DNA of 64,000 nt from Haliscomenobacter sp033763495 (GCF_033763495.1 NZ_JANRKL010000190.1:1-64000), one strand, 5' to 3'; counted from the first letter of the stretch, positions 33,226 through 44,100 are shown. The notes: generated from the letters alone by a model not told the origin. Translations and numbers: made by a program.

Positions 33226-33746
33226 CCAATTGATTGCATCAATTGGCAAGAAGCGCAAGAATTCATTCGCTTGCTCAACAAACGCAGTGGAATGAATTAC
33301 CGGCTGCCTAGTGAGGCAGAATGGGAATTCGCAGCTAGGGAAAGGGGGAATAAGATACGTTTTGGGAATGGGAAAAATTTTGCCCTTGCAACGGAAATAA
33401 ATTTTGATAGCACCAAGGGAATACCCCGTCTTACGTAATTAAAGGTGACAACTGGGGGAAAACCACACCGATAAGTAGTTTTCCTGCCAATTCGCTTGGG
33501 CTTTATGATATGAGCGGCAACCTTTGGGAATGGTGTGCGGATGTATGGCATGAAAACTACTATAACGCACCCTCGGATGGTTCTGTCTGGATGTCTGGAG
33601 GAGAGCAGAATAAGCGGGTGATTCGTGGCGGATCCTGGGTGGATGAGGGGGCTTATTGCCGTACAACTTATCGATTCCTTAAGGATTTTGATGGTTTAAA
33701 TAAGCACAACTTTAATGTCGGTTTTCGCCTTGCCCGGCACCCTTAA
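33226..33746 (+). pseudogene. Formylglycine-generating-enzyme (SUMF1) domain, truncated and frameshifted
   Basis: From about 33226 one frame reads INWQEAQEFIRLLNKRSG, MNYRLPSEAEWEFAARERG and RFGNG, the middle of an FGE-sulfatase domain, and stops at TAA (33438). In the next frame the domain resumes with SLGLYDMSGNLWEWCADVW, RVIRGGSWVDEG and FRLARHP, ending at 33746. One frameshift near the CCCC run at about 33423-33426 joins them. The N-terminal third and any start codon are missing. A sequencing error could explain the shift but not the truncation. Confidence 0.8.
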
Positions 33747-33836
33747 CTCTTTTTACGCTTAAAAATAAATTAAGGAGAAAAAGAAGCCAAAGCGACAGGC
33801 TTATGCCAGCAGAAAAAAGCTTAGAATAAGCTCAGC

Positions 33837-34500
33837 CTAAACAAACTTAGCCTGATAAGCCTCCAGTGTTTGAGCAGCGACAGCCTCATTTAGTCCCTCT
33901 GCCTGTAAGTGCGCTGAAAGGATTTCGATCACACGTTCCAAGCTGGTGCCAGATAGCAAGGCAATTTTCTCCAGCGAAAACTCCTGGAGTGACCATAGGT
34001 TTTTGGTGACTTCGCGCACTTTGAGCTCGGCACCTTGCTCGATGCCTTTTTCGATTCCTTCTGCTTGAATCATGTCGTAAGTACTCATCGCATTGTGATT
34101 TAAATTATCCGGCAAGTGCTTGATGAACCTGTTGATGGTTTCCCGCTCAATTTCGGAATTTTTGAAAAGATATGCAAGCAGGGAAACGACAAAGTCGCTA
34201 ACCTGTTGGTTTTGGGGCTCTAGGTGAATAAAGATCAACTCAGGATGCTCAAGAACGAATTGCGGCTCCCAAATGTGTTTGAGCATGAGCAGGGTATTGA
34301 TGAGCAATCCCTTTTTTAGTTCCAAAATTTGCTCATCGGAAAGCGCCCGTACATTGGTGAGGATGTAGTCGAAACGCGGTAAATAAGGCAGTAAACCTTG
34401 GGGTAAACAACAACTGCTCCAGATAATCCCGCGCAATCTCCAACTGCCCAAAAGAGGCTTTGAAAAATTCATCGTGAGACTTGTGTGGGTACTCTGACAT
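33837..34500 (-). pseudogene. Degenerate Rpn nuclease
   Basis: The ATG at 34500 starts MSEYPHKSHDEFFKASFGQL and EIARDYLEQLL, the N-terminal signature of Rpn/transposase_31 proteins (PHDxFFKxxFGxxExAxxFL). After about 35 codons the reading must shift frame at about 34395 to continue with LPYLPRFDYILTNVRALSDEQI... and the C-terminal tail GIEKGIEQGAELKVREVTKNLWSLQEFSLEKIALL. The catalytic acidic core is mostly missing, so a deletion accompanies the shift. The tail is homologous to that of the intact copy at 10.1 kb. Confidence 0.78.
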
Positions 34501-34673
34501 CCTGAAAGTTTGTGTATGGAAGAATTGGATACGAAGGTAGTGGGGATAGTGCGGTTGGGCAAGGCACTTTTGGCCAATTTTGACCAGGGCAAATTGGGAG
34601 GATTGGAGGATTAGAAAGGCCATGGTCGAATCCGCCCCCTCTTCTCCCATTTATTCCGATATTTAGGCCATAA

Positions 34674-35408
34674 ATGAACCAACCAATGACCTTCCACTAC
34701 CTCATCCGCCGCACCCACCGCTACCTCGGCCTCTTCCTCGGCATCCAGTTCCTGATGTGGACCATCGGCGGCCTCTACTTCAGTTGGTCCGATATGGACT
34801 ACATCCACGGCGATTACCAGCGCAAAGCGCCGCCTATGTTGCAGGTGCGGGATAGTTTGGCATCGCCCAATCTGGTGTTGAAAAACCTGGTCGCCCGACA
34901 CCCCATTGACCAAGTGGCCAGCATTCAGCTCATCGATGTTTTGGGCAAGCCCACTTACCGGGTGGAGATTGTGCACGGCATGCACCACAAGATGTTTTTC
35001 CTGGCCGATGCGGTTACGGGTGAAATCCGCCCAGCATTGAGCAAAAAGGAAGCTGTGGAGATGGCTACTCAGCAGTTCATTGGAGCGCCCAAAGTTACTA
35101 GGGTTCAATACCTGACCAGCACCAATGGCCACCACGAATACCGCGAAAGCCCCCTGCCTGCCTACGCCATTCGGTTCGACCATCCGAGTCGCACCACAGT
35201 GTATGTGGCGACCGAGCTGGGCGCAGTGACCAAGTTCCGCAATGAAAAGTGGCGCATTTTTGATTTTTTGTGGATGTTGCACACGATGGATTACCAGTCG
35301 CGGGACAATTTGGGGAATGTGCTGCTGCGGGTGTTTTCGATCATGGGGCTGTGTACGATTGCTTCGGGCTTTTTGTTGTTTTGGTTGAGCCGAAAAAAGA
35401 TCCGATAA
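34674..35408 (+). CDS. PepSY-domain membrane protein
   Basis: A 244-aa protein with an N-terminal membrane helix (about residues 17-37, RYLGLFLGIQFLMWTIGGLYF) and a C-terminal one (about 217-238). Between them sits an extracytoplasmic PepSY-like region with repeats such as PTYRVEIVHGMHHKMFFLADAVTGEI. The arrangement resembles a truncated PepSY-TM protein of iron-siderophore reductase type with one repeat unit. The function is not known. It is followed by purU after 107 bases. Confidence 0.72.
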   Translation: MNQPMTFHYLIRRTHRYLGLFLGIQFLMWTIGGLYFSWSDMDYIHGDYQRKAPPMLQVRDSLASPNLVLKNLVARHPIDQVASIQLIDVLGKPTYRVEIVHGMHHKMFFLADAVTGEIRPALSKKEAVEMATQQFIGAPKVTRVQYLTSTNGHHEYRESPLPAYAIRFDHPSRTTVYVATELGAVTKFRNEKWRIFDFLWMLHTMDYQSRDNLGNVLLRVFSIMGLCTIASGFLLFWLSRKKIR

Positions 35409-35515
35409 CTGCTTAGGTGTGTCTTCAGTGCCTTAGGTTTCTTAGGTGGTAAAAAAAAGATTTGGCGCAGTCAAATCCAATCCCTGCTTATCTTTGCCCT
35501 TTCAACCCAAACAAT

Positions 35516-36358
35516 ATGAGCCAACCCGCCTACGTACTCCTCATCGATTGTGCCGACCAGAAGGGCCTCGTTTACAAAATCACCAGCGTTTTGTACAGCC
35601 AGAATGTGAACATCATTGGCAACCAGGAATTTGTGGAACGCGAGCAAGACCGCTTCTTCATGCGCACCGATTTTTCGGGTAAAGTCAACGACGCTCAGAT
35701 CCTGGAAGAATTGCGCAAAGTACTGCCCCCCGACGCCAGCATCAGCCTGCGGCAAAAACGTGCGAAAAACATCGTTCTGCTGGTCACCAAGGAACAACAC
35801 TGCCTGGGAGAATTGCTGGTGCGCCACCAGTTCAACGAGCTCAATGCCAATATCCTGGCCGTGATCGGCAACCACGATACCTTGAAACCTTTTACCCACC
35901 AATTCGGGGTCAATTTTCACCTGGTTTCCCACGAAGGCAAAAGCCGCGAACAACACGAACAGGAGGTACTGGAAGTGGTGCAGCGCTACAATCCGGAATA
36001 CCTGGTGTTGGCCAAATACATGCGCATTTTATCCCCGGAATTTGTGCGGAATTTTCCCAATCGCATCATCAACATCCACCACTCCTTTTTGCCCGCATTT
36101 ATTGGGGCAAACCCCTATCGCCAGGCTTATGAGCGCGGGGTAAAAATCATTGGTGCCACCGCCCATTTTGTCAACAATGACCTGGATGAAGGCCCCATCC
36201 TGATGCAAAACGTCATCCCGGTGGATCATACCTACTCCGTACAGGACATGATGCAAAGCGGCCGCGATGTGGAGAAAATTGTGCTTGCCCATGCCCTTAA
36301 ATTGGTCTTCAACGACAAAGTGGCTGTGGTGGGCAACAAGACGATTATTTTTGATTGA
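35516..36358 (+). CDS. purU: Formyltetrahydrofolate deformylase
   Basis: Hydrolyses 10-formyl-THF to THF and formate, supplying formate and balancing one-carbon units. It is 280 aa: an N-terminal ACT domain (residues 5-75, LLIDCADQKGLVYKITSVLY) and a C-terminal formyltransferase-fold hydrolase with INIHHSFLPAFIGANPYRQAY and GATAHFVNNDLDEGPIL, containing the catalytic His and Asp. The ATG at 35516 begins the ACT domain; the longer frame is not conserved. Confidence 0.94.
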   Translation: MSQPAYVLLIDCADQKGLVYKITSVLYSQNVNIIGNQEFVEREQDRFFMRTDFSGKVNDAQILEELRKVLPPDASISLRQKRAKNIVLLVTKEQHCLGELLVRHQFNELNANILAVIGNHDTLKPFTHQFGVNFHLVSHEGKSREQHEQEVLEVVQRYNPEYLVLAKYMRILSPEFVRNFPNRIINIHHSFLPAFIGANPYRQAYERGVKIIGATAHFVNNDLDEGPILMQNVIPVDHTYSVQDMMQSGRDVEKIVLAHALKLVFNDKVAVVGNKTIIFD

Positions 36359-36419
36359 AACAATGAAACTGGATACGCTTCTGGTTTCACTCTTTCTTAT
36401 ACACCTAAACTAAAAAGTT

Positions 36420-36788
36420 ATGGACTTCAAAGGACTACGTACCTGTATTTACAAGGTGAATGACCTCGAAAAAGCAAAGGCCTGGTATAACGAAGTATTG
36501 GGCTTTGGACCTTACTTCGATGAACCTTTCTACGTGGGCTACAACGTGGCTGGTTATGAATTGGGCCTGATTCCTGACGAAGGGAACCCTGCAACACATG
36601 AGGGTGGCGTGCATACCTACTGGGGAGTGGAAAATGTAGAGGCCATGTTTCAACGCTTGTTGGGCATGGGTGCCAGTACATACGAAGCGCCGAATGAAGT
36701 CGGCGGAGGCATTGTGGTAGGTATGGTCAAAGACCCCTGGGGGAATTTATTCGGGATGATTTACAACCCGCATTTTAGTTTGGCCTGA
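36420..36788 (+). CDS. VOC (glyoxalase/bleomycin-resistance) family protein
   Basis: A 122-aa single VOC module pair: LRTCIYKVNDLEKAKAWYNEVLGF at the start and GGIVVGMVKDPWGNLFGMIYNP at the end, typical of glyoxalase-like metal enzymes. His and Glu ligand positions are plausible, but the substrate cannot be told. A bidirectional terminator follows. Confidence 0.85.
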   Translation: MDFKGLRTCIYKVNDLEKAKAWYNEVLGFGPYFDEPFYVGYNVAGYELGLIPDEGNPATHEGGVHTYWGVENVEAMFQRLLGMGASTYEAPNEVGGGIVVGMVKDPWGNLFGMIYNPHFSLA

Positions 36789-36803
36789 AAGTAAGGGTAA
36801 ATA

Positions 36804-36843
36804 AAAAAAGGGTGAATAAACAATCGTCTATTCACCCTTTTTT
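36804..36843. terminator. Bidirectional rho-independent terminator
   Basis: AAAAAAGGGTGAATA (36804-36818) pairs with TATTCACCCTTTTTT (36829-36843), a 15-bp stem with a 10-base loop and A/T tails on both sides. It lies between the convergent VOC and rhodanese genes and can serve both. Confidence 0.9.
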
Positions 36844-36849
36844 ATTTGC

Positions 36850-37158
36850 TTATTTCGACATTCCAAAGTTATCGATCCAGTCCAACATGCCCCCTTCCAG
36901 GTTGCGCACGTTTTTGAAACCGGCTTCTTTCAGCTGGTACTGTACGCTGGCGCTGCGACGACCAGAGCGGCAGTAAACAACTATTTCATCCTCTTTGTGG
37001 CTGACCAAGCTGGGAATGACCATAGGGAAATTGCCCATTGGAATCAGATTTCCACCCACATTGAATTCCTCGTGTTCGTATGGTTCGCGCACGTCGATGA
37101 GGACAAAATCATCGTTACGTGCAAGTTTTTCTCTCAATTCTTGTACAGTAATGTCCAT
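36850..37158 (-). CDS. Rhodanese-like domain protein
   Basis: A 102-aa single-domain rhodanese. It contains FVLIDVREPYEHEEFNVGG near the start and the active-site loop VVYCRSGRRSA with the catalytic Cys near residue 64. It probably transfers sulfane sulfur in the cytoplasm. The ATG at 37158 is chosen because the domain starts there; the frame extends to 37209 without homology. Confidence 0.9.
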   Translation of the reverse strand: MDITVQELREKLARNDDFVLIDVREPYEHEEFNVGGNLIPMGNFPMVIPSLVSHKEDEIVVYCRSGRRSASVQYQLKEAGFKNVRNLEGGMLDWIDNFGMSK

Positions 37159-37295
37159 GATTATTCTAGTTTTTGTGTTTCTTACCCGATTGGTAAACAA
37201 AGTCAACATGGCGCAAAATTAGTGGTAAAATGTGGTTCCCGAATAATGCGCCGCAAATGTATTCATTTTTAGAGATTTGCAAGCAATCTCAAAAG

Positions 37296-40200
37296 TTAAT
37301 CATTCTCAAATTCACTTTCCGTACTAACGGGTGCCTCGGTGGGGCAATCCGCTGGTCGTTTGCGGGTTAGGAACAATTTGAGTTCTGCACCCGATTTCAT
37401 CGTTGAATCAGCATGGAAGGCAGGTTCCTGCTTCCACACATAATAACCAACAGGTCGACTGGCCGGATTGTTGTCATCGGTTTCCAAAACTAATTTCACA
37501 CCACTGTTGCTGATGATGAATTCTGCCTCATCGTAGGTTTTGCACAACACATCGGGGATGGGCACATCACCCGTATTGCGCACAGATACCACCAGGGTAA
37601 CTTTGGAGGCCTTGGGCACCTCAATTCCCGTTTTCAACTCGGTAGCGGTATATTGTCGGCCATTGTATTTGACGAACATGACCGTGTTTTCTTCCAATTG
37701 GCGGTCAAAGAGGTATTCTACTTTACCCACTTTTATCCCTTTTGCATTCAGGGCATTGGTGTACACGGATAGTTCATCCCGCCCAACCAGGTCGGGAAGA
37801 TTCACCATTGGCGCCTGGCCGCTGGTGATCACCACGTAAATGTTGCGGCTGTTTTTGACCCGGGCTGGTGGCTTGGGGTCTTGATCTACGATGATTCCAG
37901 GCGCTTTGTCGGGATCAAATTGGGTAGAACTAACCACAATCCTGAAACTGGCCAGACGTGCTTTAGCCTTGGCATCTTCCAGGCTCAACCCTCTGAAGTC
38001 GCGCAACTCCATAGATTCACCATGGTGGGTATAAATTTTGATGCCGTTAGTGATGCCAAAAAAAACTAAAAAAATAAAGGCGGCTAAGGCCAGGGCGTTT
38101 TTGATGAATAGTGTAGACACAAAAAATCCGATTGTATCGTTGAGGAATTCTTTAAAACGGGCTTCAACCCCATAACTCGGTACTTCGGGAAGTGGCGCGC
38201 TAGACTGGCTTTCTTTTGGCGCTACATCGGGTAAGGACACGAGGGGGGCAGTAACAGGTTCGGTTGTGGGAATACTCGCGGTTGGGATGCTAACCTTTGG
38301 TGCTGCAACCACTTCTGCAACAAGGGTTGAGGCCAGTTCCGCGTATTTTTTGCTTTCGCTCAGAATTTGATCCAACTGAACAAAAGGAGTAATCCCGGCC
38401 AGTCCTGCCTGTTGCAATACCCCACGGCCATAGTGCATTGGAGGCAAAGTGTTGGCTTCTAACAAAATGACTTCGGGGTTGGCGTTTTCATAAATGCGTA
38501 CAAAGCCATCGATGGTAGCCAATCCAAAAATATTGAGAATACGGGCAGCTTTTTCAAAATCAGCTTTGACCTGGGTACTCAGGAAATGTTGATCCTGCGG
38601 ATTTTTGGAAAAACGCGCTGGAATAATGGGGTACCCCTGCCCGGGAATGATTTCTGCCAGGTCAAAAACCTGGTATTTCATACTGCCTTCAATGGTTGGG
38701 GATGCCATTACGGTGGCGGAAATTTCCAAAAAATGCCGGGCACCTTCCGGGCCAATCATCGACTCCAGCAGGACTTCTTCGGCATAAGGAAACTCCATTT
38801 TGGGCTTTAACTTGAGGATTTTACGGTACTCCACTCCATCGGCACCCTGAGGCCGAAACATCAGGCGTAGGTAGGCTTCCAAATCTCCCCGGTTGCGAAT
38901 GGCCTTGACGGCGATTCCTCCGTTTTGATCAATGGGCTTTGCCACAAAGGGGTAACTGAGGCGGCTTTCAATCTTTTGATAGGCTTCCTCGGCGCTCAAA
39001 TCAAAGGCACGTTTGCTGAGTACCAGTTGCTGAGGCCCCTGAAAACCATTGCGCTTCCACACTTCCAGGGTCTGGACCTTATTGACCGCTATATGTGAGG
39101 TTTTGTGGCCAGAACCATTGTAAGGAATTTTGCGGGCTTCCAACTCCTGTTGCAGCTGGCCATCTTCACCAGGACGACCCTGCAAGGCGATAAATGCCTG
39201 ATCAATCATTCGTGCCAGGTCGTCCAAACTGCGTTTTTGTGCACTGGCATTTGCACTGCCATTGGCATACTTGACCAGAATGTCGGCACTGCGGTTACGT
39301 AAGGCTTCCACTTCTTCAATGGCCGCAGGGGCCTTGTGCAGTGCTTTGACGATGCTGTCGATATCAGGCAGAAACAACATGGCACCGGGCGTCTGGTAAT
39401 ATTCCCATTGTTGGGCATTTCCAGTTAACAATACGGGGATAGGGTCATATTCTTCCGTGCCGGAAAGCACTTCGTATACGTGGCGGGCGGTTTGTAGGGT
39501 CAGATTGCGCTCTACCCCATAACCACCATAAAACAGGGCTACTTTGGTTTTTTTATCATCCTGTGGCCGCCAATTGCGCACCAACTCGTCCAGGTATTGC
39601 AACAATGCACGCAAGCTGGCATCTTGCCCTTGTTCATTTACCCTGGCCTGTAAGGAGGAACGAATAAGGTAAGTCAGCAGTTGAGAAGGACTGAGCCCAA
39701 TGGCTGCACCAGCGTGTAGCATTTGGGTAGGAAGAAAAGGCTCAGGGTTGGGCAAAACCTGTTCAATGTACACCTGCCCTTGTTCATTGATACAGCCCCT
39801 AACGCCTACGTAGGCCTGGACTCCCAAGGTGGTAAACAAACGTTCACAAACTACCCGAATGGCAGCTGACTGCTCACGGGCAAATGGAGCAGGAGCAACA
39901 TTCTCAGCATCAAAGGGTTCGGGCAATAGTGCAACGGGGCTGCCATCTTCCTTGGCCAAAACCAGACAGGAAAATTTGACCCAATCAGGATTTTCCTGAA
40001 TGTTGAGTTGTGTAGTGGCATAACTTCCCTCCAAAACCATCTGCGCTTGTTCTTCCAATATTTCAGAAGCCAGGCGATTTAGGGTTTTGAGCAACTCTTC
40101 GGGGTGAAAAACGGAATATTGTTGACCGTTGGCTCCCACTCGAATGGGGAAACCCATGCCATCACTGGCATTGAGCAATAAGCGCACATGGTCTATGCGG

Positions 40201-40940
40201 TCGTATTCACTGCGTTTTAACCAATCGCCAACCAGAATGATTTCCCGACCAAAAACGGCGTCGACCGCTTCTCTAAACGTCTCGGGGTCATCATGGTCGT
40301 TCACTATGATCTGGTGTTCGATGGCACTTTGTGCAGTTGACCCAACGCTTACAGGAAAACCAACTTCCTGATGTACTTTATTGAGCAAAGCGGCCAGGTC
40401 TCCTCCCAGCCATTCCTGCCGATTCAGCGTGATTTGCCGCAGGGTGTTAAAACCTTTGGCCTTGAGCAGTGGAATAAGTTTGGATTGGTCGCTAAAAGTA
40501 GCACAAAGACTACTGTTGCTGCCCGAGTAAGGAATCCGCAACTCTTCCAGGCGCAGTTGTAAAGCCCCGTGCTCGCCGGGCATGAGCAAAAAGGCAAAGT
40601 TGATGAGTTCGGGTAGTTCTGCTGCTTTGATGGGTTCGCCCATTTTTTGGAAATGGCGATCCAATTCATCCTGGGGAAGATTTCCTAAACTTTCGATGTA
40701 AATGCGAAACTGGTTAGGAGAGGGTGGACAAAGCTCTGGAGTAGGGCAAAAATCGCGGATATTTGGTTGAAAAATGCTTTGCCAATCCAGAAGAATGATG
40801 TTCTCAAGGCTGTCCACAAAAATAGGGACAGGCTCAAAACAACCACGGTTTAGGTAATTGTAAGCGGTTCGCCCTACATCAAAGGAACGTTCCTTTACCC
40901 GAGAGGCGCCGCCAAAAAAAATGCCGACTTTTATTTTCAT
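37296..40940 (-). CDS. Tandem D-Ala-D-Ala-ligase-like / transmembrane / PASTA fusion protein
   Basis: A 1214-aa multi-domain protein. Residues 1-435 form a first Ddl-like module (KVGIFFGGASRVKERSFDVG; LRIPYSGSNSS). Residues 464-870 form a second (KVALFYGGYGVERNLTLQTA; GRPGEDGQLQQELEARKIPYNGSG; ATP-grasp end LLEANTLPPMH at about 827-837). A Pro-rich linker (880-920) and one membrane helix (about 944-966) follow, then three PASTA-like units (about 975-1195). In module 1 the ATP-grasp metal site is degenerate (GVRGCINEQG and IEQVLPNPEP in place of D...ExN), so it may be a pseudo-enzyme. The layout would put ligase modules in the cytoplasm and PASTA units, which bind peptidoglycan precursors, in the periplasm. 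A canonical Ddl is about 300-370 aa. Confidence 0.85.
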   Translation of the reverse strand: MKIKVGIFFGGASRVKERSFDVGRTAYNYLNRGCFEPVPIFVDSLENIILLDWQSIFQPNIRDFCPTPELCPPSPNQFRIYIESLGNLPQDELDRHFQKMGEPIKAAELPELINFAFLLMPGEHGALQLRLEELRIPYSGSNSSLCATFSDQSKLIPLLKAKGFNTLRQITLNRQEWLGGDLAALLNKVHQEVGFPVSVGSTAQSAIEHQIIVNDHDDPETFREAVDAVFGREIILVGDWLKRSEYDRIDHVRLLLNASDGMGFPIRVGANGQQYSVFHPEELLKTLNRLASEILEEQAQMVLEGSYATTQLNIQENPDWVKFSCLVLAKEDGSPVALLPEPFDAENVAPAPFAREQSAAIRVVCERLFTTLGVQAYVGVRGCINEQGQVYIEQVLPNPEPFLPTQMLHAGAAIGLSPSQLLTYLIRSSLQARVNEQGQDASLRALLQYLDELVRNWRPQDDKKTKVALFYGGYGVERNLTLQTARHVYEVLSGTEEYDPIPVLLTGNAQQWEYYQTPGAMLFLPDIDSIVKALHKAPAAIEEVEALRNRSADILVKYANGSANASAQKRSLDDLARMIDQAFIALQGRPGEDGQLQQELEARKIPYNGSGHKTSHIAVNKVQTLEVWKRNGFQGPQQLVLSKRAFDLSAEEAYQKIESRLSYPFVAKPIDQNGGIAVKAIRNRGDLEAYLRLMFRPQGADGVEYRKILKLKPKMEFPYAEEVLLESMIGPEGARHFLEISATVMASPTIEGSMKYQVFDLAEIIPGQGYPIIPARFSKNPQDQHFLSTQVKADFEKAARILNIFGLATIDGFVRIYENANPEVILLEANTLPPMHYGRGVLQQAGLAGITPFVQLDQILSESKKYAELASTLVAEVVAAPKVSIPTASIPTTEPVTAPLVSLPDVAPKESQSSAPLPEVPSYGVEARFKEFLNDTIGFFVSTLFIKNALALAAFIFLVFFGITNGIKIYTHHGESMELRDFRGLSLEDAKAKARLASFRIVVSSTQFDPDKAPGIIVDQDPKPPARVKNSRNIYVVITSGQAPMVNLPDLVGRDELSVYTNALNAKGIKVGKVEYLFDRQLEENTVMFVKYNGRQYTATELKTGIEVPKASKVTLVVSVRNTGDVPIPDVLCKTYDEAEFIISNSGVKLVLETDDNNPASRPVGYYVWKQEPAFHADSTMKSGAELKLFLTRKRPADCPTEAPVSTESEFEND

Positions 40941-40986
40941 AGGTCTGTTGCAGAAAATTCGGCGATAAAATACGTGAAATTGTTGA

Positions 40987-41096
40987 AAAGTTTAGAGTTG
41001 AAGGGTTGAAAAGAGGCCGATAGCCCAAGAGCTGGGAATAAATACCCTATATTTTGGACTACCCATTACTTTTCAACTCTTCAACTCAAAACTTTT
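40987..41096. repeat. Long inverted repeat between the metalloprotease and Ddl-PASTA genes
   Basis: A 28-base arm (40987-41014) and its partner (41069-41096) are complementary at 26 of 28 positions. The 54-base centre has little further structure. It begins just past the stop of the metalloprotease gene on the minus strand and ends 46 bases before the ligase fusion ATG. It could terminate the former or shape the leader of the latter. Confidence 0.75.
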
Positions 41097-41100
41097 TAAC

Positions 41101-44100
41101 TCACTTTGCCACCAAAAACTGCCGCTGCATACTTCCTTTGCCCGTATTCAAGTGCAAAAGATAAGCGCCGGCTGGCCATTGCTGGGTAGCAATTGAATGA
41201 TTCTTGACACCTTGATTAACGGTTCTTTGGTACAACAATTGCCCTTGCAGGTTAAAAATACTGAGTACGCCCTCGGTAGGCAGATTTTGTTCAAATTCGA
41301 GGTTCAGCAAGTCCTGCGTCGGGTTGGGGTACAGTTTAACTGCAAATGGGAGTGGCACTTCGCCTAAACCAGTTGACTGGTCAATTTCAACATTAAAGCG
41401 ATTGATGGGTAAAAAACCACCTTTGCCGTCTTGCACCACAAATGAAAAAGCATCACTGCTGCCCGTGCCGCCATTGTGGGTATAGCGTAGGCGAGCAGCA
41501 TCAATGTCTGCCTGGGTGAACTGATCACCCACTTCCAGCAATTTATCCGTCAAGCGAAGCCCCCCGGCAGCAGGCACCTGGGTCAAAGTATACAACAACT
41601 GGCTGGGCGTCGCATCAACATCCTGGGCTTGCAGATCCGTACCCGCAATGGTTTTGTTGCTGTTGCGGTTTACTTTTACCCCCTTGTTGTTGAGCAGGGT
41701 TGGGTTGCTGGCAATAAGGGTGGAACAAAACTCAATGACCCAGGAATTGATGGCACCCACTGTACCTGCTTCTGAGCGGATAACCTGTACCCTCAAAATC
41801 CAGGCACCCTGGATGCTTTCACCCTGCAAAATTTTCAGCGCTTCTTTGGGTTTGAAGACGATGCCGTCATCAGGAGGGCAGGTGGCCGTCCCCGCAGTGA
41901 TGACTCCAGGAGCTTCATCGTCAAAACCAACTTTCATAATTCCAGTTCGCCCGGTGCAAGCCTGATCGTACAATACCACCACCGTACCTTTGGGGCTTAC
42001 CAAACTTACCTTGATCAGGTTGACGGTTTGGTAATCAATATCGATATTGGGAATGTTGATGTCGGTGATGGTTCCAGCATCGGTCACGTTGATGCGTGAT
42101 TCTACCGTAGGGTTGTTGCGGGAGGGAATATTCACGGCAGCTGTGGAATTCTGGCGTTTGCAGGAAGTCACACTGGTGTGAAACACAAAAGGCTCAGTGT
42201 ATTGTCCTGGCCCGCATTCATTTTCAGGCCGTACCCTCCAGAAGTGCAGGGTATTGTCTTTGAGGATTTTGTTTGGAGCAAAAGTATCAACCGTTACATT
42301 GCTGGCCTGGGCCAGGTTGGTGGTGCCAAATTTGGGGCTTTCCGACAATTCCACCGCATAAGATCGTGCTGCAGGCGTTTTTTGCCAACGCAAGATAGTG
42401 GCCAATTGGATGCCAGTTTGGCCATTGCTTGGATTTTTCAACGCCAGGTTGGAATAATCAGTAGAAATAGTCACCAAAGACAAAGTGCGCAGCACAGTAT
42501 CGGCACCCTGTGCAACGGCGCGTACCGTAAACTCGACCGTATCGCGCAGGACATTTTGAACCATAAGTTTCAAGGTGCTGGTCTCTCCTCCGCGTAAATT
42601 GTTGGCACTAAAGGAAGCAGTAATCCCTGCGGGCAGACTGCCTGGCAGGATGTCCAACCTTACCACATTGTTAAAACCGCCTAAAGTCGTATTGGTGATT
42701 TTATATTCTACAGCAGTTGGCTGGCAATTCAATGGCAAGCTGTATGGGCTTACCCCCAAGGCAAAGGTTGCCTTAGGGTTCGACATGATGGCAAAGTTTT
42801 GATTGGAGATATCAAAAAAAACATTGTCCACTGCTTCTATCTTGATCCGGGCATTATTGGAGGTCATGTTGGGCAGCGTCACATTTTCACTGCCGTCATT
42901 CAGGGCGTTTTCAGCTAAAAGAAAGGGAAAACTAAAACCTCCATCAACAGACAGTCGGATATTGACATAACGGCAATTGACTGGTGCAAGATTGGTTTTG
43001 GCAACATCCCAGGTGATGGCTACATTTTCACCTGCTTTCATTACTTCTGTACCAAGATTTGGGCTTTTGACCAAAAAAGGTCCAGCTTGATCGGTTGCTT
43101 GTAGGCGAATGCTTTGCCAGGCTACACCACCCGCAGAAGCATTATTGTCCCGTACAGTACAACGAAAATTGAGTTGACGGGTATAAGTGGGCAACACTTC
43201 GAAAACAGTGCTCTTGTTTTCCAATAAATCGGTTAATTGTGGAAAAAACCGAGTAGGACTAGTCGTCGGTGGAAAGGAACGAAAACTTGGACTATTGCCT
43301 TGTGGAGTACCTAAAGGGCTCATTGGGCCTAAATCGTATTGTTCCCAACAATAGGTTAGGGCATCACCATCTGCGTCAGTTCCTGTGGCTGTTAGCATAA
43401 ATGGTGTCCCCATTGGAATTACGAGATTGGACTTATACTTTAGTTGTACTTCAGGGAGGGTATTGGGGACAGGTATAGAAGTTCCGCAAGTACTTCCTTC
43501 CATTTCCCTACTAAAAGAAATGAATTCTTCAAGTGAACGGACATTGTAATAATCATCTGATTCACCACTTATGTTGCTGTTGCTTCCACATGACCCTGCG
43601 TAAGACATAATGGTGCTTCCACTTCCAGGTTCAGTTGCACTGATGGAGTGAAATTCCTCGCTGGAGACGCCGGGACAATTGCTCCATGTATGAAGGCATG
43701 AAAATTGATGTCCAATTTCATGGGCCATAATGGATACAGCAATATAGTTTACATTCGTCGTGCTAAAACAAGTGACTCCGTTTCCTTTATTAAAGGCACA
43801 TACTGATTTAGCCGCTGCGATCCCTGCAATCCTATTGATACAGGATTTTGTGAATACATGACCAATATCGAAACTATTTGAACCAATGTATTTGTTGAGA
43901 ATAGGGGCATTTGAACCTTCAAAATTGAACTTACCAACTAATATCTCTCCGTTGTCTGGAGCAATATAAGGATCGGTTGCTGGATCCAAAAAAATCAAAG
44001 TATCATTATTCTCTATTAGCATTAATTTAACAGCAGTTTCTCGAATAAAGATTTGATTTACTCTGTTAATTGCTGTATTCATTGATGCCAATACATTTTC

